This document shows, piece by piece, positions 23,502-32,040 of a DNA stretch of 36,330 nt. The DNA is taken from the NCBI GenBank assembly GCA_001797845.1, contig MGQN01000035.1:54589-90918 (forward strand), in the 5' to 3' direction. The position numbers and the translations under genes are program-made. The stretch's first letter is position 1. Each line of letters opens with the position of its first letter. Under the pieces are notes generated by a model, which did not search any database, had not been told where the DNA came from, and saw nothing but the letters and a program-made list of their open reading frames with translations. Source of the stretch: Deltaproteobacteria bacterium RBG_16_44_11 (GTDB taxonomy: Bacteria > Desulfobacterota > Syntrophia > Syntrophales > Smithellaceae).

Positions 23502-24827
23502 TTAATACAATTTTTTTATCTGAGCGCCGGTGAAGTAGTGCGCCAATATATCCTTAGCTTTAAATCCTTTCGTGGCCATTACTGCCGCGCCGATTTGGCA
23601 TAAGCCTATGCCGTGACCCCAGCCACCGCCGTCAAGGATGAAACGGGAGATTGTGCCGTTTGCTTCCCGTTCGGTGGATACGACAAACGCGCTGCTTAAA
23701 AGATGACTGGGCGAAAGCCAGCGGCGGATTTCCAATTCTTTGCCGACAATCACAGTTTTTTTGGAACCTTCAATTCTTAATTTATAAATCCTGCCCGATG
23801 GGCCACGGGCGACCACAACAAGGTTTTCCAGTCTGCCCACATCTATGCCCGATTTTTTGCGGATAATTTCTTCCAAATCCCGCCGCTTATATATGACTTG
23901 CCAGCGGTAAAAATCAAGTGTTTCCCGGTCAAATGAAGGCAGTATCCGCTGTAAAATTTTTTTATCGGAAGTATTGCAATAAGCCGGCGGTTTTGATCTT
24001 AACCAGGCGTCGGCATCTTTTTCCGTTAAAATCGGCGGCTTTGTTTCGGCATCATCGGTTATACTGCAAAGATACTCAACAAATACATCCTCCCATGCGG
24101 TTGAAAAAATGTCTGTCTGCCCTCCACAGCACTTATAGTAGCGTGCGTCGCATATTTCTTGGTCGCTTACCAGAAACAATCCCCGTGTGTCTTCAATTGC
24201 TGCCGCTACGTTGGCGGATAGAATCCTTGTTATTCCCTGATAGCGCTGACAATGGTCATCTGCGCAGACATCAAAGAATTGGTGGTCGTTGACATCCTGC
24301 CAGGTGATGAATTCATTTTCCCTTACTGTTTTTTTCTCTGTTAAAACGCTTGATGATTTTTTCTTTTCCAGCATGGCCACAAGCCAGCTGCGGGCGACAA
24401 CGGCCTGCGCCTTGAGGAATTCCAGAGGCGCTTCAGCGGACATTTCCGAAGAAATGACCGAGGCCAGATAATCTTCCAGAGATATGATGTTGATGAGATT
24501 AAACGAATTGTTTCTGCAGGCTAAAAAGGCAATATCGCCGCGAAAAGTTTGTTCTTGGTTTTGTTGCCAGTGAAAGTCAATGCCGATTTTTATATCCGGC
24601 ACGGTAAAAGTTGCTCCCTCTTGAGCAAAAAGAAAAATTTCTTTTTGTTTCTCTATTTGAGTACCGGACGCATTATTTAGATAAACATATCCCGCAGAAC
24701 AATGAGCGATAAATTTGCCGCTTATCATCCCGCAGGCAGAGAAGATAAATTCTCCGTTTAGATTTATACGGGCTTCTTGACGATTTTGCAGAAGAGCTAC
24801 TTTTATTTTTGGTTCATCAGCAATCAT
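23502..24827 (-). CDS. SpoIID/LytB-domain protein without signal peptide
   Basis: 441 residues. The SpoIID domain is clear: ISLEDYLASVISSEMSAEAP followed by FLKAQAVVARSW (about 116-150), then RYYKCCGGQT, and at the C-terminus GGGWGHGIGLCQ and GAAVMATKGFKAKDIL. In spore-formers SpoIID is a lytic transglycosylase that cuts denuded glycan strands; other members stimulate amidases. The N-terminus (MIADEPKIKVALLQ) has no signal peptide or membrane segment, and the upstream frame has a stop with no alternative start. A cytoplasmic location is therefore predicted, which is odd for this family. It is the first gene of the minus-strand run leading into ampG-murU-amgK. Confidence 0.83.
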   Translation of the reverse strand: MIADEPKIKVALLQNRQEARINLNGEFIFSACGMISGKFIAHCSAGYVYLNNASGTQIEKQKEIFLFAQEGATFTVPDIKIGIDFHWQQNQEQTFRGDIAFLACRNNSFNLINIISLEDYLASVISSEMSAEAPLEFLKAQAVVARSWLVAMLEKKKSSSVLTEKKTVRENEFITWQDVNDHQFFDVCADDHCQRYQGITRILSANVAAAIEDTRGLFLVSDQEICDARYYKCCGGQTDIFSTAWEDVFVEYLCSITDDAETKPPILTEKDADAWLRSKPPAYCNTSDKKILQRILPSFDRETLDFYRWQVIYKRRDLEEIIRKKSGIDVGRLENLVVVARGPSGRIYKLRIEGSKKTVIVGKELEIRRWLSPSHLLSSAFVVSTEREANGTISRFILDGGGWGHGIGLCQIGAAVMATKGFKAKDILAHYFTGAQIKKLY

Positions 24828-24937
24828 AAGTGTTTGAGCCGTTTTTAAGAATGAATCCGATTTTTATGAGTAAAAGTCAGAGAAGTCAAGAAAGTTATCA
24901 GCAAGAAAAATATTCGCGCAAAAAATCAACTTAATGC

Positions 24938-24966
24938 TTGAATATTATTAATTTATCGTGTATGAG
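24938..24966 (+). promoter_or_regulatory. Possible promoter of the MinD-like gene
   Basis: TTGAAT (24938-24943), a 17-base spacer and TATGAG (24961-24966) lie about 30 bases before the start codon in a divergent intergenic region. Each hexamer matches the sigma-70 consensus at four of six positions. Confidence 0.4.
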
Positions 24967-24996
24967 TCTAAAAAATAATTAAAAGTCGGATGGCTT

Positions 24997-25917
24997 ATGG
25001 TGCATATCTGGCCAATTGGAGGGGGCAAAGGCGGGTCGGGGAAAAGTTTCTTGACCAGCTCTCTGGGACGCCTTTTAGCGGGATTGGGTAAAAAAACCCT
25101 GCTGGTCGATCTCGATTTAGGTTCAGCGAATCTGCACACGCTGGTTGATGTGCCTTATCCGGAAAAGAGTTTTTCCGATTTCATTCGAAAAAAAATACCA
25201 CTTTTAGAAGACGTTGTTTCAGAAACTCCCGTACCGAACCTTTATATAATCAGCGGCGCTCACGATAACTTGGATATTGCCAACCTTCCCTATGAACAAA
25301 AAGTAAAAATCCTTAAAGCCATAGCCAGGTTGGACTATGACTGGATTTTGCTGGATTTAGGCGCCGGCACTTCTTTTAATACTCTTGATTTTTTTCTGAT
25401 TTCGCAAAACAGCATGTTTATTACAACGCCGGAACCTACATCTATTGAAAACGTTTACCGATTGGTTCGCGCTATTTATTTTCGCCGGATTCGTCACTAT
25501 TTCAACGCGACTGATTTTAAGGCGTTAGAAGAAGAAGTTCTGCGGCAGTTCGGAGAAGGTTCTTTTAATAATCCTGATTGCATTATGGAAGTGATTAAAG
25601 AGGCGCATCCCGAAAAGAACTTACTGTTGGAAAACGACTTCAACTCTTTTAAATTTAAGCTTGTTTTGAATCAATTACGCAAACACGATAATATCGCTTT
25701 AGGTTCCCAGATATGCAAGATTATTGAAAAGCATCTTGGCCTTCAAGTAGATTTTGCCGGTAATATAGCGTTCGATGATCGCGTTCATGACGCCATTTGT
25801 CAGCGGGTGTCGTTTTTGGATCGTTATCCTTACACGCGCACCGCTTATGATTTGAGAGAGCTAAGTAAGCGCATCGCTCAGTTCACCGGGCAACAATTGT
25901 TGATTCGCTATACTTAG
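24997..25917 (+). CDS. MinD/ParA-type P-loop ATPase
   Basis: 306 residues. The deviant Walker A KGGSGKS (11-17, with the signature Lys11 and Lys16) is followed by LLVDLDLGSANLHTL and the Walker B-like WILLDLGAGTS. This places it in the MinD/FlhG branch, whose dimers bind membranes or polar landmarks and move cargo. No C-terminal amphipathic helix like that of MinD is obvious. No flagellar or min genes lie nearby. The next gene, 49 bases on, encodes a J-like/HTH protein, so the two are probably a functional pair. The type II secretion operon begins about 1.8 kb downstream. A positioning role is inferred; the cargo is unknown. Confidence 0.82.
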   Translation: MVHIWPIGGGKGGSGKSFLTSSLGRLLAGLGKKTLLVDLDLGSANLHTLVDVPYPEKSFSDFIRKKIPLLEDVVSETPVPNLYIISGAHDNLDIANLPYEQKVKILKAIARLDYDWILLDLGAGTSFNTLDFFLISQNSMFITTPEPTSIENVYRLVRAIYFRRIRHYFNATDFKALEEEVLRQFGEGSFNNPDCIMEVIKEAHPEKNLLLENDFNSFKFKLVLNQLRKHDNIALGSQICKIIEKHLGLQVDFAGNIAFDDRVHDAICQRVSFLDRYPYTRTAYDLRELSKRIAQFTGQQLLIRYT

Positions 25918-25966
25918 AAATCAGCAATTTTTTGAAAAATTCAAAAAATGACTTTTGAGGTCATCG

Positions 25967-26644
25967 ATGAAGAAAGATTTTGCCAAGCTAAATTATTATG
26001 AAATGCTGGATATCAAACCGGACGCGGCTTTTTTTGAAATCCGTCACGCGTATAATGCCGCTTTGCAAATTTATGAGGCGGATTCTCTGGTCAGCTATTC
26101 TTTTTTTTCGCGGGAAGAAAGAAAAGAAATACTTAATCTCTTGGAAAAAGCTTATTCGACTCTCATTAATGGGAAAGGAAGAAAAAACTACGACAACCAA
26201 CTAATGCAGACAGGCGTTTTAGCTTCTCCAGGCAATAAAGCGGCGGCAAGAAAGCCGGCCTGCATTTATGACGTTAAGCGACAATCAGGCACGACAGTTT
26301 TGCCCAAAAATAATAAAGCCGCTTTAAGGGCAAATGTTGCTCAAAATAAGCGCATTAATGAAATTTTATCAAAGGATGAAATTAGCGGCGCTGATCTAAA
26401 GGCCATTAGAAATGAACTGGGTGTGGCCATTGAAAAGATTGCCTCCGAAACAAGAATCCGCATGGATTATCTAATAGGCATGGAGGAAAATAAGATTGAC
26501 CGCCTGCCGGCAGTAGCTTTTCTTAAAGGATTCGTTAAATCTTATTTGAAGTGCCTCTGCGTTGAGCCGGTAGAGGGGATTTGCGCGCGCTATATAGAAG
26601 GCCTGGCGCGTATGGGGAAAAATAATGAGACGGGAGTATTTTAA
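25967..26644 (+). CDS. Degenerate J-like domain plus RodZ-type HTH protein
   Basis: 225 residues from the ATG at 25967, six bases after a GAGG ribosome-binding site; an in-frame TTG at 25955 is less likely. Residues about 9-76 follow the J-domain outline (NYYEMLDIKPDA, helix with IRHAYNAAL, then LEKAYSTLINGKGRKNYD). The HPD tripeptide needed to stimulate DnaK is missing; the loop reads IYEADS. A linker of about 60 residues follows, then a RodZ/HTH_25-like helix-turn-helix domain (about 143-215: LKAIRNELGVAIEKIASETR, MEENKIDRLPAVAFLKGFVK). No transmembrane segment is present, unlike RodZ. Probably a partner or regulator for the MinD-like ATPase encoded just upstream. Confidence 0.72.
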   Translation: MKKDFAKLNYYEMLDIKPDAAFFEIRHAYNAALQIYEADSLVSYSFFSREERKEILNLLEKAYSTLINGKGRKNYDNQLMQTGVLASPGNKAAARKPACIYDVKRQSGTTVLPKNNKAALRANVAQNKRINEILSKDEISGADLKAIRNELGVAIEKIASETRIRMDYLIGMEENKIDRLPAVAFLKGFVKSYLKCLCVEPVEGICARYIEGLARMGKNNETGVF

Positions 26645-26749
26645 ATTTTGAGTTCCCGATGGATTGAAAATAGATGCCTTTAAATGACTGCACAGGGAAA
26701 GTAAACGAAGCAATCCGCGTTTATTAAATCGGAAGAAAGGAGGGAAATT

Positions 26750-27490
26750 ATGATAAAAATAATTTTTGCTTATACAAGCTTATTTTTATTCTGCACCACT
26801 ATGGCAATTGCGGCGGAACAACAGTTTGAATCCGATAAGATTAAAACATCGGGTGGAGACCTTATCATAACGTTTATTGGTCATGGAACATTAATGATGT
26901 CTTGGGGCGGCAAAATTATCCATGTTGATCCGGTGTTGGGGGAGGCCGATTATTCCAAGCTGCCCAAAGCCGATTTGATCATCATAACCCATGAACATTC
27001 TGATCATTTCGATCTTAGGGCTATAGACCTTGTGAAAATGGCAAAAACAAAAATAGTGGCGAATGAAAATGTTGCCAAACAACTTTCAAAAATAATAATG
27101 ATGAAAAATGGCGACATCCAGATTCTCGAAGGCTTCCGGATCGAAGCCGTTCCTGCATACAATATCGAGCATATGCGCACTCCCGGTGTCCCTTTCCATC
27201 CCAAAGGAGCAGGTAACGGATATATCGTTACCTTCGGTGACAAGCGTGTATATATTGCCGGGGACACGGAAAACACTCCGGAAATGAAAAAGCTCACTGG
27301 AATCGATATTGCGTTTCTACCCATGAATCTGCCCTATACGATGACTCCGGAGATGGTGGCCGACGCGGCCAAATCTTTCCGTCCAAAAATACTTTATCCT
27401 TACCATTACGGAAATACGAACATTCCCACGTTTCTTGATTTACTTAAAGGTGAGACTGCAATCGAAGTACGCATCCGTAAGATGCAGTAA
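26750..27490 (+). CDS. Exported metallo-beta-lactamase-fold hydrolase (UPF0173-like)
   Basis: 246 residues. An N-terminal signal peptide (MIKIIFAYTSLFLFCTTMA, cleavage likely after AIAA) sends it to the periplasm. The metal motif THEHSDHFD (HxHxDH), GHGTLMMSWGGKIIHVDP before it, AGDTENTP, and the late YPYHYGNT carry the metal ligands of the UlaG/UPF0173-like branch. The start is well supported by GAAAGGAGG eight bases upstream. The substrate is unknown; relatives act on lactones, phosphodiesters or sugar-acid lactones. It stands alone, with about 105 bases before it and 212 bases after it. Most UPF0173 proteins are cytoplasmic, so the signal peptide is a notable difference. Confidence 0.8.
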   Translation: MIKIIFAYTSLFLFCTTMAIAAEQQFESDKIKTSGGDLIITFIGHGTLMMSWGGKIIHVDPVLGEADYSKLPKADLIIITHEHSDHFDLRAIDLVKMAKTKIVANENVAKQLSKIIMMKNGDIQILEGFRIEAVPAYNIEHMRTPGVPFHPKGAGNGYIVTFGDKRVYIAGDTENTPEMKKLTGIDIAFLPMNLPYTMTPEMVADAAKSFRPKILYPYHYGNTNIPTFLDLLKGETAIEVRIRKMQ

Positions 27491-27702
27491 TTACAGCTCC
27501 AAAACATAAAACTCTGTTTTCGTTTGCCACGGTAATATTCCCCGGGAAGTTTTTTCAGTTTTTAAATTAACAATAATAATATAATAATTCAGAAAAGGCG
27601 TGTTGTCGTATAAGACGGAATAAGTGCTTGGTGATTTATTGAATCTAACCGGAAATCATGTTAGAGCAAACAAGTTATTTTAGCCTGACGGGGTAAATTT
27701 AG

Positions 27703-28929
27703 ATGAGCGTTTACGAATATGTAGCTTTGGATGAAAAGGGACGGCAGTGCAAAGGCTTTATTGACGCGACAGGCGTCGCCGCAGCAAGACAAAAATTGCG
27801 CGAAGAAGGAGTTTATCCTGTCGAAATCAGCCAGACGCAACAGAAGAAAGATACTGTATTATCAGGTATTTTTGACATTAACCTGTGGCAAAAGGTTTCC
27901 GCCAAGGAGATATCGGTCTTCACCCGACAGCTTTCCACCTTGCTGGGTGCGGGGATCCCGCTAGTGCCTTCGTTTTCTATATTGCTGGCGCAGACGAAAA
28001 ATACCCTGTTAAGAAAAATATTGGCGCAGATTCGCGGCGATCTTAATGAAGGTAAGAGCCTGACGACAAGCATGGAAAATTTCCCTCGCGTCTTTCCGCC
28101 TTTTTATATAAATATGGTCAAGGCCGGAGAGGCATCGGGAACGATTAACCTTGTTTTAGAGCGGCTGGCCGATTTCAGCGAAAACCAGCAGACTTTGATG
28201 AACAAGATACGCTCGGCGCTGGCTTATCCGGTAATCATGCTTTTTATCGGCAGTTTGGTTATTTTTCTTTTGATGACTTTTGTTGTTCCGCAGATTACCG
28301 AAATTTTCTCCGATATGCATCAAAGCCTCCCTTTTATCACGGTTGTTTTGATCGCGGTAAGTAATTTTTTAAAACTTTTCTGGTGGCTGATTTTGATTTT
28401 AATCGCGGCGGTAATTGTTGTTTTTAAATATATGACAAAAGGCACGGACGCGGGGAAGCGCTTTTGGGACAATGTGCGCCTGAAAGCTCCTGTCCTGGGA
28501 GCGATTAATCTCAAAATCGCGATTGCCCGCTTTTCCCGGACACTAGCAACTCTTTTGCAAAGCGGCGTGCCGCTGCTTTCGGCGATGGACATTGTCCGCA
28601 ATGTTGTAAATAATATTTTTATCGGCGAAACAATCAGCAAAGCGGCTAAGGAAGTGGAGGAAGGGCAGGGACTGGCCGGACCGCTTACGCAAAGCGGCAT
28701 TTTTCCACCGATGGTTACGGAAATGATTGCCGTGGGAGAGCAAAGCGGCTCGCTGGAAAAGATGCTCAACCGTGTTGCTACAACTTACGAAACGGAAGCA
28801 CAATCGGATATTATGGTGATGACCTCTTTGCTGGAGCCGTTAATGATTCTGGCTATGGGTCTTATCGTCGGCTTTATTGTCGTATCAATTTTACTGCCGA
28901 TCTTTGAGATGAACCAGATGGTAAAATAA
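27703..28929 (+). CDS. gspF: Type II secretion inner-membrane platform protein GspF
   Basis: 408 residues, typical GspF length. The N-terminus YEYVALDEKGRQCKGFIDA is the usual GspF/PilC opening. Two repeated cytoplasmic domains follow (FTRQLSTLLGAGIPLVPS and FSRTLATLLQSGVPLLSA), and hydrophobic spans lie near residues 166-195, 220-245 and 370-400. GspF links the GspE ATPase to the pseudopilus. It is the first gene of this operon, about 200 bases after the hydrolase. GGGG upstream serves as a ribosome-binding site. gspE normally precedes gspF, but here it is not adjacent. Confidence 0.93.
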   Translation: MSVYEYVALDEKGRQCKGFIDATGVAAARQKLREEGVYPVEISQTQQKKDTVLSGIFDINLWQKVSAKEISVFTRQLSTLLGAGIPLVPSFSILLAQTKNTLLRKILAQIRGDLNEGKSLTTSMENFPRVFPPFYINMVKAGEASGTINLVLERLADFSENQQTLMNKIRSALAYPVIMLFIGSLVIFLLMTFVVPQITEIFSDMHQSLPFITVVLIAVSNFLKLFWWLILILIAAVIVVFKYMTKGTDAGKRFWDNVRLKAPVLGAINLKIAIARFSRTLATLLQSGVPLLSAMDIVRNVVNNIFIGETISKAAKEVEEGQGLAGPLTQSGIFPPMVTEMIAVGEQSGSLEKMLNRVATTYETEAQSDIMVMTSLLEPLMILAMGLIVGFIVVSILLPIFEMNQMVK

Positions 28930-28966
28930 AATTTGCGTTTACTGCATTTTAAAAGGGAGAAATGTT

Positions 28967-29419
28967 ATGAAAATAAATAAGCAAAAGATAAAAGCACAGG
29001 CCGGATTTACCTTAATCGAACTAATGGTGGTGATAGTCATCATAGGGGTGCTGGCGGGTTTGATTATTCCCCGGGTTATGGGGCGTCCAGACGAAGCGCG
29101 GCAGGCCAAGGCTAAAATTCAGATGGAAAGTCTAGAATCGGCATTGAAACTTTACAAACTCGACAGCGGCAATTATCCCACAACGGAGCAAGGCCTGAAA
29201 GCCCTGGTTGAGCTTCCCACTGTCGGCAATCTGCCGAAAAACTGGCGGCAAGGCGGCTATCTTGAAAAAGGCAAAGTACCAAAAGACCCCTGGGGGAATG
29301 AATTTATTTATATGAGCCCCGGCTCTCACGGCGATTTTGATTTAATTTGTTTGGGTAAAGACGGTGACGCTGGAGGAGAAGGTTTCGACAAAGATATCAA
29401 TAACTGGGAAATCGAATAG
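28967..29419 (+). CDS. gspG: Major pseudopilin GspG
   Basis: 150 residues. The prepilin peptidase site is G13|F14 in AGFTLIELMVV, with Glu18 as the invariant +5 residue, followed by the hydrophobic alpha-1 helix. The C-terminal part YPTTEQGLKALVE, PKDPWGNEFIYMSPG and the aspartate-rich LGKDGDAGGEG loop are the hallmarks of GspG, including its calcium site. It polymerises into the pseudopilus that pushes substrate through GspD. A good AAAGGGAG ribosome-binding site precedes the ATG. Confidence 0.95.
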   Translation: MKINKQKIKAQAGFTLIELMVVIVIIGVLAGLIIPRVMGRPDEARQAKAKIQMESLESALKLYKLDSGNYPTTEQGLKALVELPTVGNLPKNWRQGGYLEKGKVPKDPWGNEFIYMSPGSHGDFDLICLGKDGDAGGEGFDKDINNWEIE

Positions 29420-29429
29420 TAAGAACTCA

Positions 29430-30005
29430 ATGATATATTCCCGTATATTGAATTTAACAATTCTGAAAAGAAGTATTTTTACCAAGCCGCGGGGTTTTAC
29501 GTTGCTTGAGCTGTTGGTGGTTATTGCCCTTATCGGCGTGGTTTTAGTTCTGGCTGTTCCCACCACCAGAGATGTTTTAACCGGTGACAATCTAAAAAAA
29601 GCTTCACGCCAATTGATCGGCCTGGAAAGAAAGTTACGTGTGGAGGCTGTCCGGGATCAGACAGATTATATTCTTTGTTTCGATTTACCCACATCAAGTT
29701 ATTGGGTGATTACTTCCGATATGACGCCGGAAAAAGAACATGAAGTTAAAAAAAACGCAAAAAAATTTCCGGCGGACGTTGTTCTTATGGATATTGTGGG
29801 GGAAAGCAATAAAAAGATTTCTACAGGGGAAGTTAAAATAAAATTCGCAAAAAATAATTTATGCCCCCCGATGATCATTCACCTTGGCCACGGGGAAGAC
29901 AGGATGACTTTGGTCGTTAATCCCTTCTTAGGTATAACCGGTGTTTATGATGAATATGTAGATATTTCAGTAGATGAAGGTTTGGGAAGAAAGTCAACAA
30001 AGTAG
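29430..30005 (+). CDS. gspH: Minor pseudopilin GspH
   Basis: 191 residues from the ATG at 29430, ten bases after gspG. An upstream in-frame ATG at 29364 would overlap gspG and give an unusually long leader. Prepilin cleavage would be G22|F23 in KPRGFTLLELLVV, with Glu27 at +5. The remainder is a GspH-type beta domain with weak sequence conservation. The leader of 22 residues is long for a pseudopilin. The H assignment comes from position between G and I, plus the domain length. Confidence 0.8.
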   Translation: MIYSRILNLTILKRSIFTKPRGFTLLELLVVIALIGVVLVLAVPTTRDVLTGDNLKKASRQLIGLERKLRVEAVRDQTDYILCFDLPTSSYWVITSDMTPEKEHEVKKNAKKFPADVVLMDIVGESNKKISTGEVKIKFAKNNLCPPMIIHLGHGEDRMTLVVNPFLGITGVYDEYVDISVDEGLGRKSTK

Positions 30006-30019
30006 AATGGTTTTTTCAT

Positions 30020-30388
30020 ATGCAAAATAAAAATGCCGGCTTTACGCTGATGGAAGTGTTGATTGCGATGGCTATTTTAGCGATCGCGCTGGTAGGCGTT
30101 TTTCAGTTGCAGTCGCAAAGCATTTCCATGGCCACGGATTCCCGATTTATGACCACCGCGGCGCTTTTGGCGCAAAGTAAAATGGTCGAGATTGAATCCG
30201 GAATCGTTTCATCCAGCCGCGCCCAGGACGGAGACTTTGGGGATGATTATCCTCAATATAGCTGGCGGCTGGAAGTTACCGATACCCAGTTGCCGCAATT
30301 TAAAAAAATAGAAGTTACCGTCAGAAATAAAGCCTTCCTGCGGGGCGGCACCTATAAACTTGTTCTTTATAAGGCAACAGGAATCTAA
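30020..30388 (+). CDS. gspI: Minor pseudopilin GspI
   Basis: 122 residues. The short leader MQNKNAG is cleaved before FTLMEVLIAMAILAIAL (Glu12 at +5). The small C-terminal domain, with LLAQSKMVEIESG and SWRLEVTDT, matches GspI. With GspJ and GspK it forms the tip complex of the pseudopilus. It sits 14 bases after gspH and three before gspJ. No clear ribosome-binding site is seen, so coupling to gspH translation is likely. Confidence 0.88.
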   Translation: MQNKNAGFTLMEVLIAMAILAIALVGVFQLQSQSISMATDSRFMTTAALLAQSKMVEIESGIVSSSRAQDGDFGDDYPQYSWRLEVTDTQLPQFKKIEVTVRNKAFLRGGTYKLVLYKATGI

Positions 30389-30391
30389 GTT

Positions 30392-31060
30392 ATGTATCAT
30401 CAATTAGGTAAAAGAAATTTTTTCTCTTACGGATTTACGCTGCTCGAAATTCTCATTGCCATATTTATTCTGGGAGTGGTCTTAACCACTGTTTATGCTT
30501 CTTATAGCTCTACGTTGAGAGTTGCCCATGACGTTGAATATGAAAGCGGTATTTATAAAATGGCGCGGATATCCCTGAATAGAATGATTAAAGACTTGTC
30601 TTCCCTGCAACTATCCGGCGATTCTTTTATCCTGCGTGCTGAAAAAAAATTGGTCCGTAAACACGAGTTTGTTTCCCTGATTTTTTGGTCGGCGGCTCAT
30701 CTGGCTTTTGGTGAAAGTGATATTTCTGGAAATACAGCGAACATTTCTTATTTTGTAAAGGAAGATGAAGACGGAGATAGCTTTTCTTTATGGCGAGCGG
30801 ATGTGCCCGGAACTAAACCATCACCGGAAAAGAACACGGATGGCGGATTTGTGCTTTGTCAGAACATCGAGTCTTTGAACTTAAAATTTTATGACGCGAG
30901 CGGCAGAGAGACCGATAATTGGGATTCCTCGTCCCTTTCCTCCGAGCAAAAGGGAAAGGCACCGGCGGCGATAAAAATAGAGCTGAGTTTGGTGAATGTA
31001 AACGACGCGGAAAAACCTTTTAAATTTATGACCAAGGTGTTTTTACCGGCAAAAAAATGA
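30392..31060 (+). CDS. gspJ: Minor pseudopilin GspJ
   Basis: 222 residues. Leader ending SYG, cleavage G14|F15 before FTLLEILIAIFILG (Glu19 at +5). The larger globular domain with RISLNRMIKDLSSLQ, LIFWSAAHLAFG and a C-terminal IKIELSLVNV segment is typical of GspJ. Its stop overlaps the gspK start by four bases (ATGA). It belongs to the I-J-K tip complex. Confidence 0.88.
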   Translation: MYHQLGKRNFFSYGFTLLEILIAIFILGVVLTTVYASYSSTLRVAHDVEYESGIYKMARISLNRMIKDLSSLQLSGDSFILRAEKKLVRKHEFVSLIFWSAAHLAFGESDISGNTANISYFVKEDEDGDSFSLWRADVPGTKPSPEKNTDGGFVLCQNIESLNLKFYDASGRETDNWDSSSLSSEQKGKAPAAIKIELSLVNVNDAEKPFKFMTKVFLPAKK

Positions 31061-32040
31061 AAATGCTGAAAAAAATATTTTCGGATAACAAAGGCATCGC
31101 GCTAATCACGGTAATACTGATTGTCAGTATTCTGGTTGCTGTTGCCATAGAGTTGAACCGTTCGTCGCGCGCCGATATTTATGACGCGGCCAACATCAGT
31201 GACGGCATCAAATTGACGTATATCGCTAAGTCCGGCTTTTACGGAGCAGCTTCTCTGTTGATTAATTCCAAAAACGAATACGAGACTTTGCGCGATGACT
31301 GGGCAAACACGGAAATATTATCTGTTCAATCAAGACAACTTTTTGATGACGGCTATTTTGTGGTGAAAGTGGAAGACGAGGCAGGAAAAATTCCGCTCAA
31401 CAAACTGGTCGGCGGAAACGCATATAATCCGGAAATTAAACAAATGCTGATTCGCCTGTTGAGCCAGCCGGAATTTGAGCTCGATAAAAGAAAAGCAGAA
31501 GAGATTGTGGATGCTATCAAAGATTGGATTGATGTAGATAATGAAGTGACGGGAGCGGGAGCGGAAAGTCTTTATTACGCCACGCAGAGCCCGCCTTATG
31601 AAGCAAAAAACGCGCCTCTGGATTGCATTGAAGAATTGCTTATGGTAAAGGGTGTAACCAAAGAGATCTATGCCGGAGGTAAGGGAAAACCATCTCTGGC
31701 TCAACTAGTTACCGTGGATAGCGAAGGAATAATAAATATCAATACGGCGCCCAACATGGTTTTACGCACCCTTTCCGACGCGATTACCCCTGAACTGGCG
31801 GACAAAATGGACGAATACCGCAGAGCTAAAGGCAATGACCTGTCTTCTGCAAATTGGTACGAGAATGTTTTCGGCATGTCACCAGGACTGATTCCGATAA
31901 GCTTGATTACGGTAAAAAGCAATTATTTTAAAATTTATTCAGCTGGAAAAATGAATAACATGGGACAGAATATTGTATCTGTGGTAAAAAAATTGCCGGA
32001 GAAGAAATCCGTTCAAATAGTTAAATGGAGACTCGATTGA
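31057..32040 (+). CDS. gspK: Atypical minor pseudopilin GspK
   Basis: 327 residues. N-terminal NKGIALITVILIVSILVAVAI, with cleavage at G13|I14 and no Glu at +5 (Thr18), which is the known peculiarity of GspK. The large domain has the usual DEAGKIPLNKLVG, AIKDWIDVDNE and CIEELLMVKGVT blocks and the helix-hairpin-helix-like INTAPNMVLRTLSD. It caps the pseudopilus. The stop overlaps the gspL start as TGATG. Confidence 0.93.
   Translation: MKMLKKIFSDNKGIALITVILIVSILVAVAIELNRSSRADIYDAANISDGIKLTYIAKSGFYGAASLLINSKNEYETLRDDWANTEILSVQSRQLFDDGYFVVKVEDEAGKIPLNKLVGGNAYNPEIKQMLIRLLSQPEFELDKRKAEEIVDAIKDWIDVDNEVTGAGAESLYYATQSPPYEAKNAPLDCIEELLMVKGVTKEIYAGGKGKPSLAQLVTVDSEGIININTAPNMVLRTLSDAITPELADKMDEYRRAKGNDLSSANWYENVFGMSPGLIPISLITVKSNYFKIYSAGKMNNMGQNIVSVVKKLPEKKSVQIVKWRLD

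Noticed and set aside
30641-30720. Possible frameshift or stop in gspJ, because its middle is poorly conserved.
   Set aside because: The frame is open from the prepilin leader to the ATGA overlap with gspK; low conservation is normal for GspJ.
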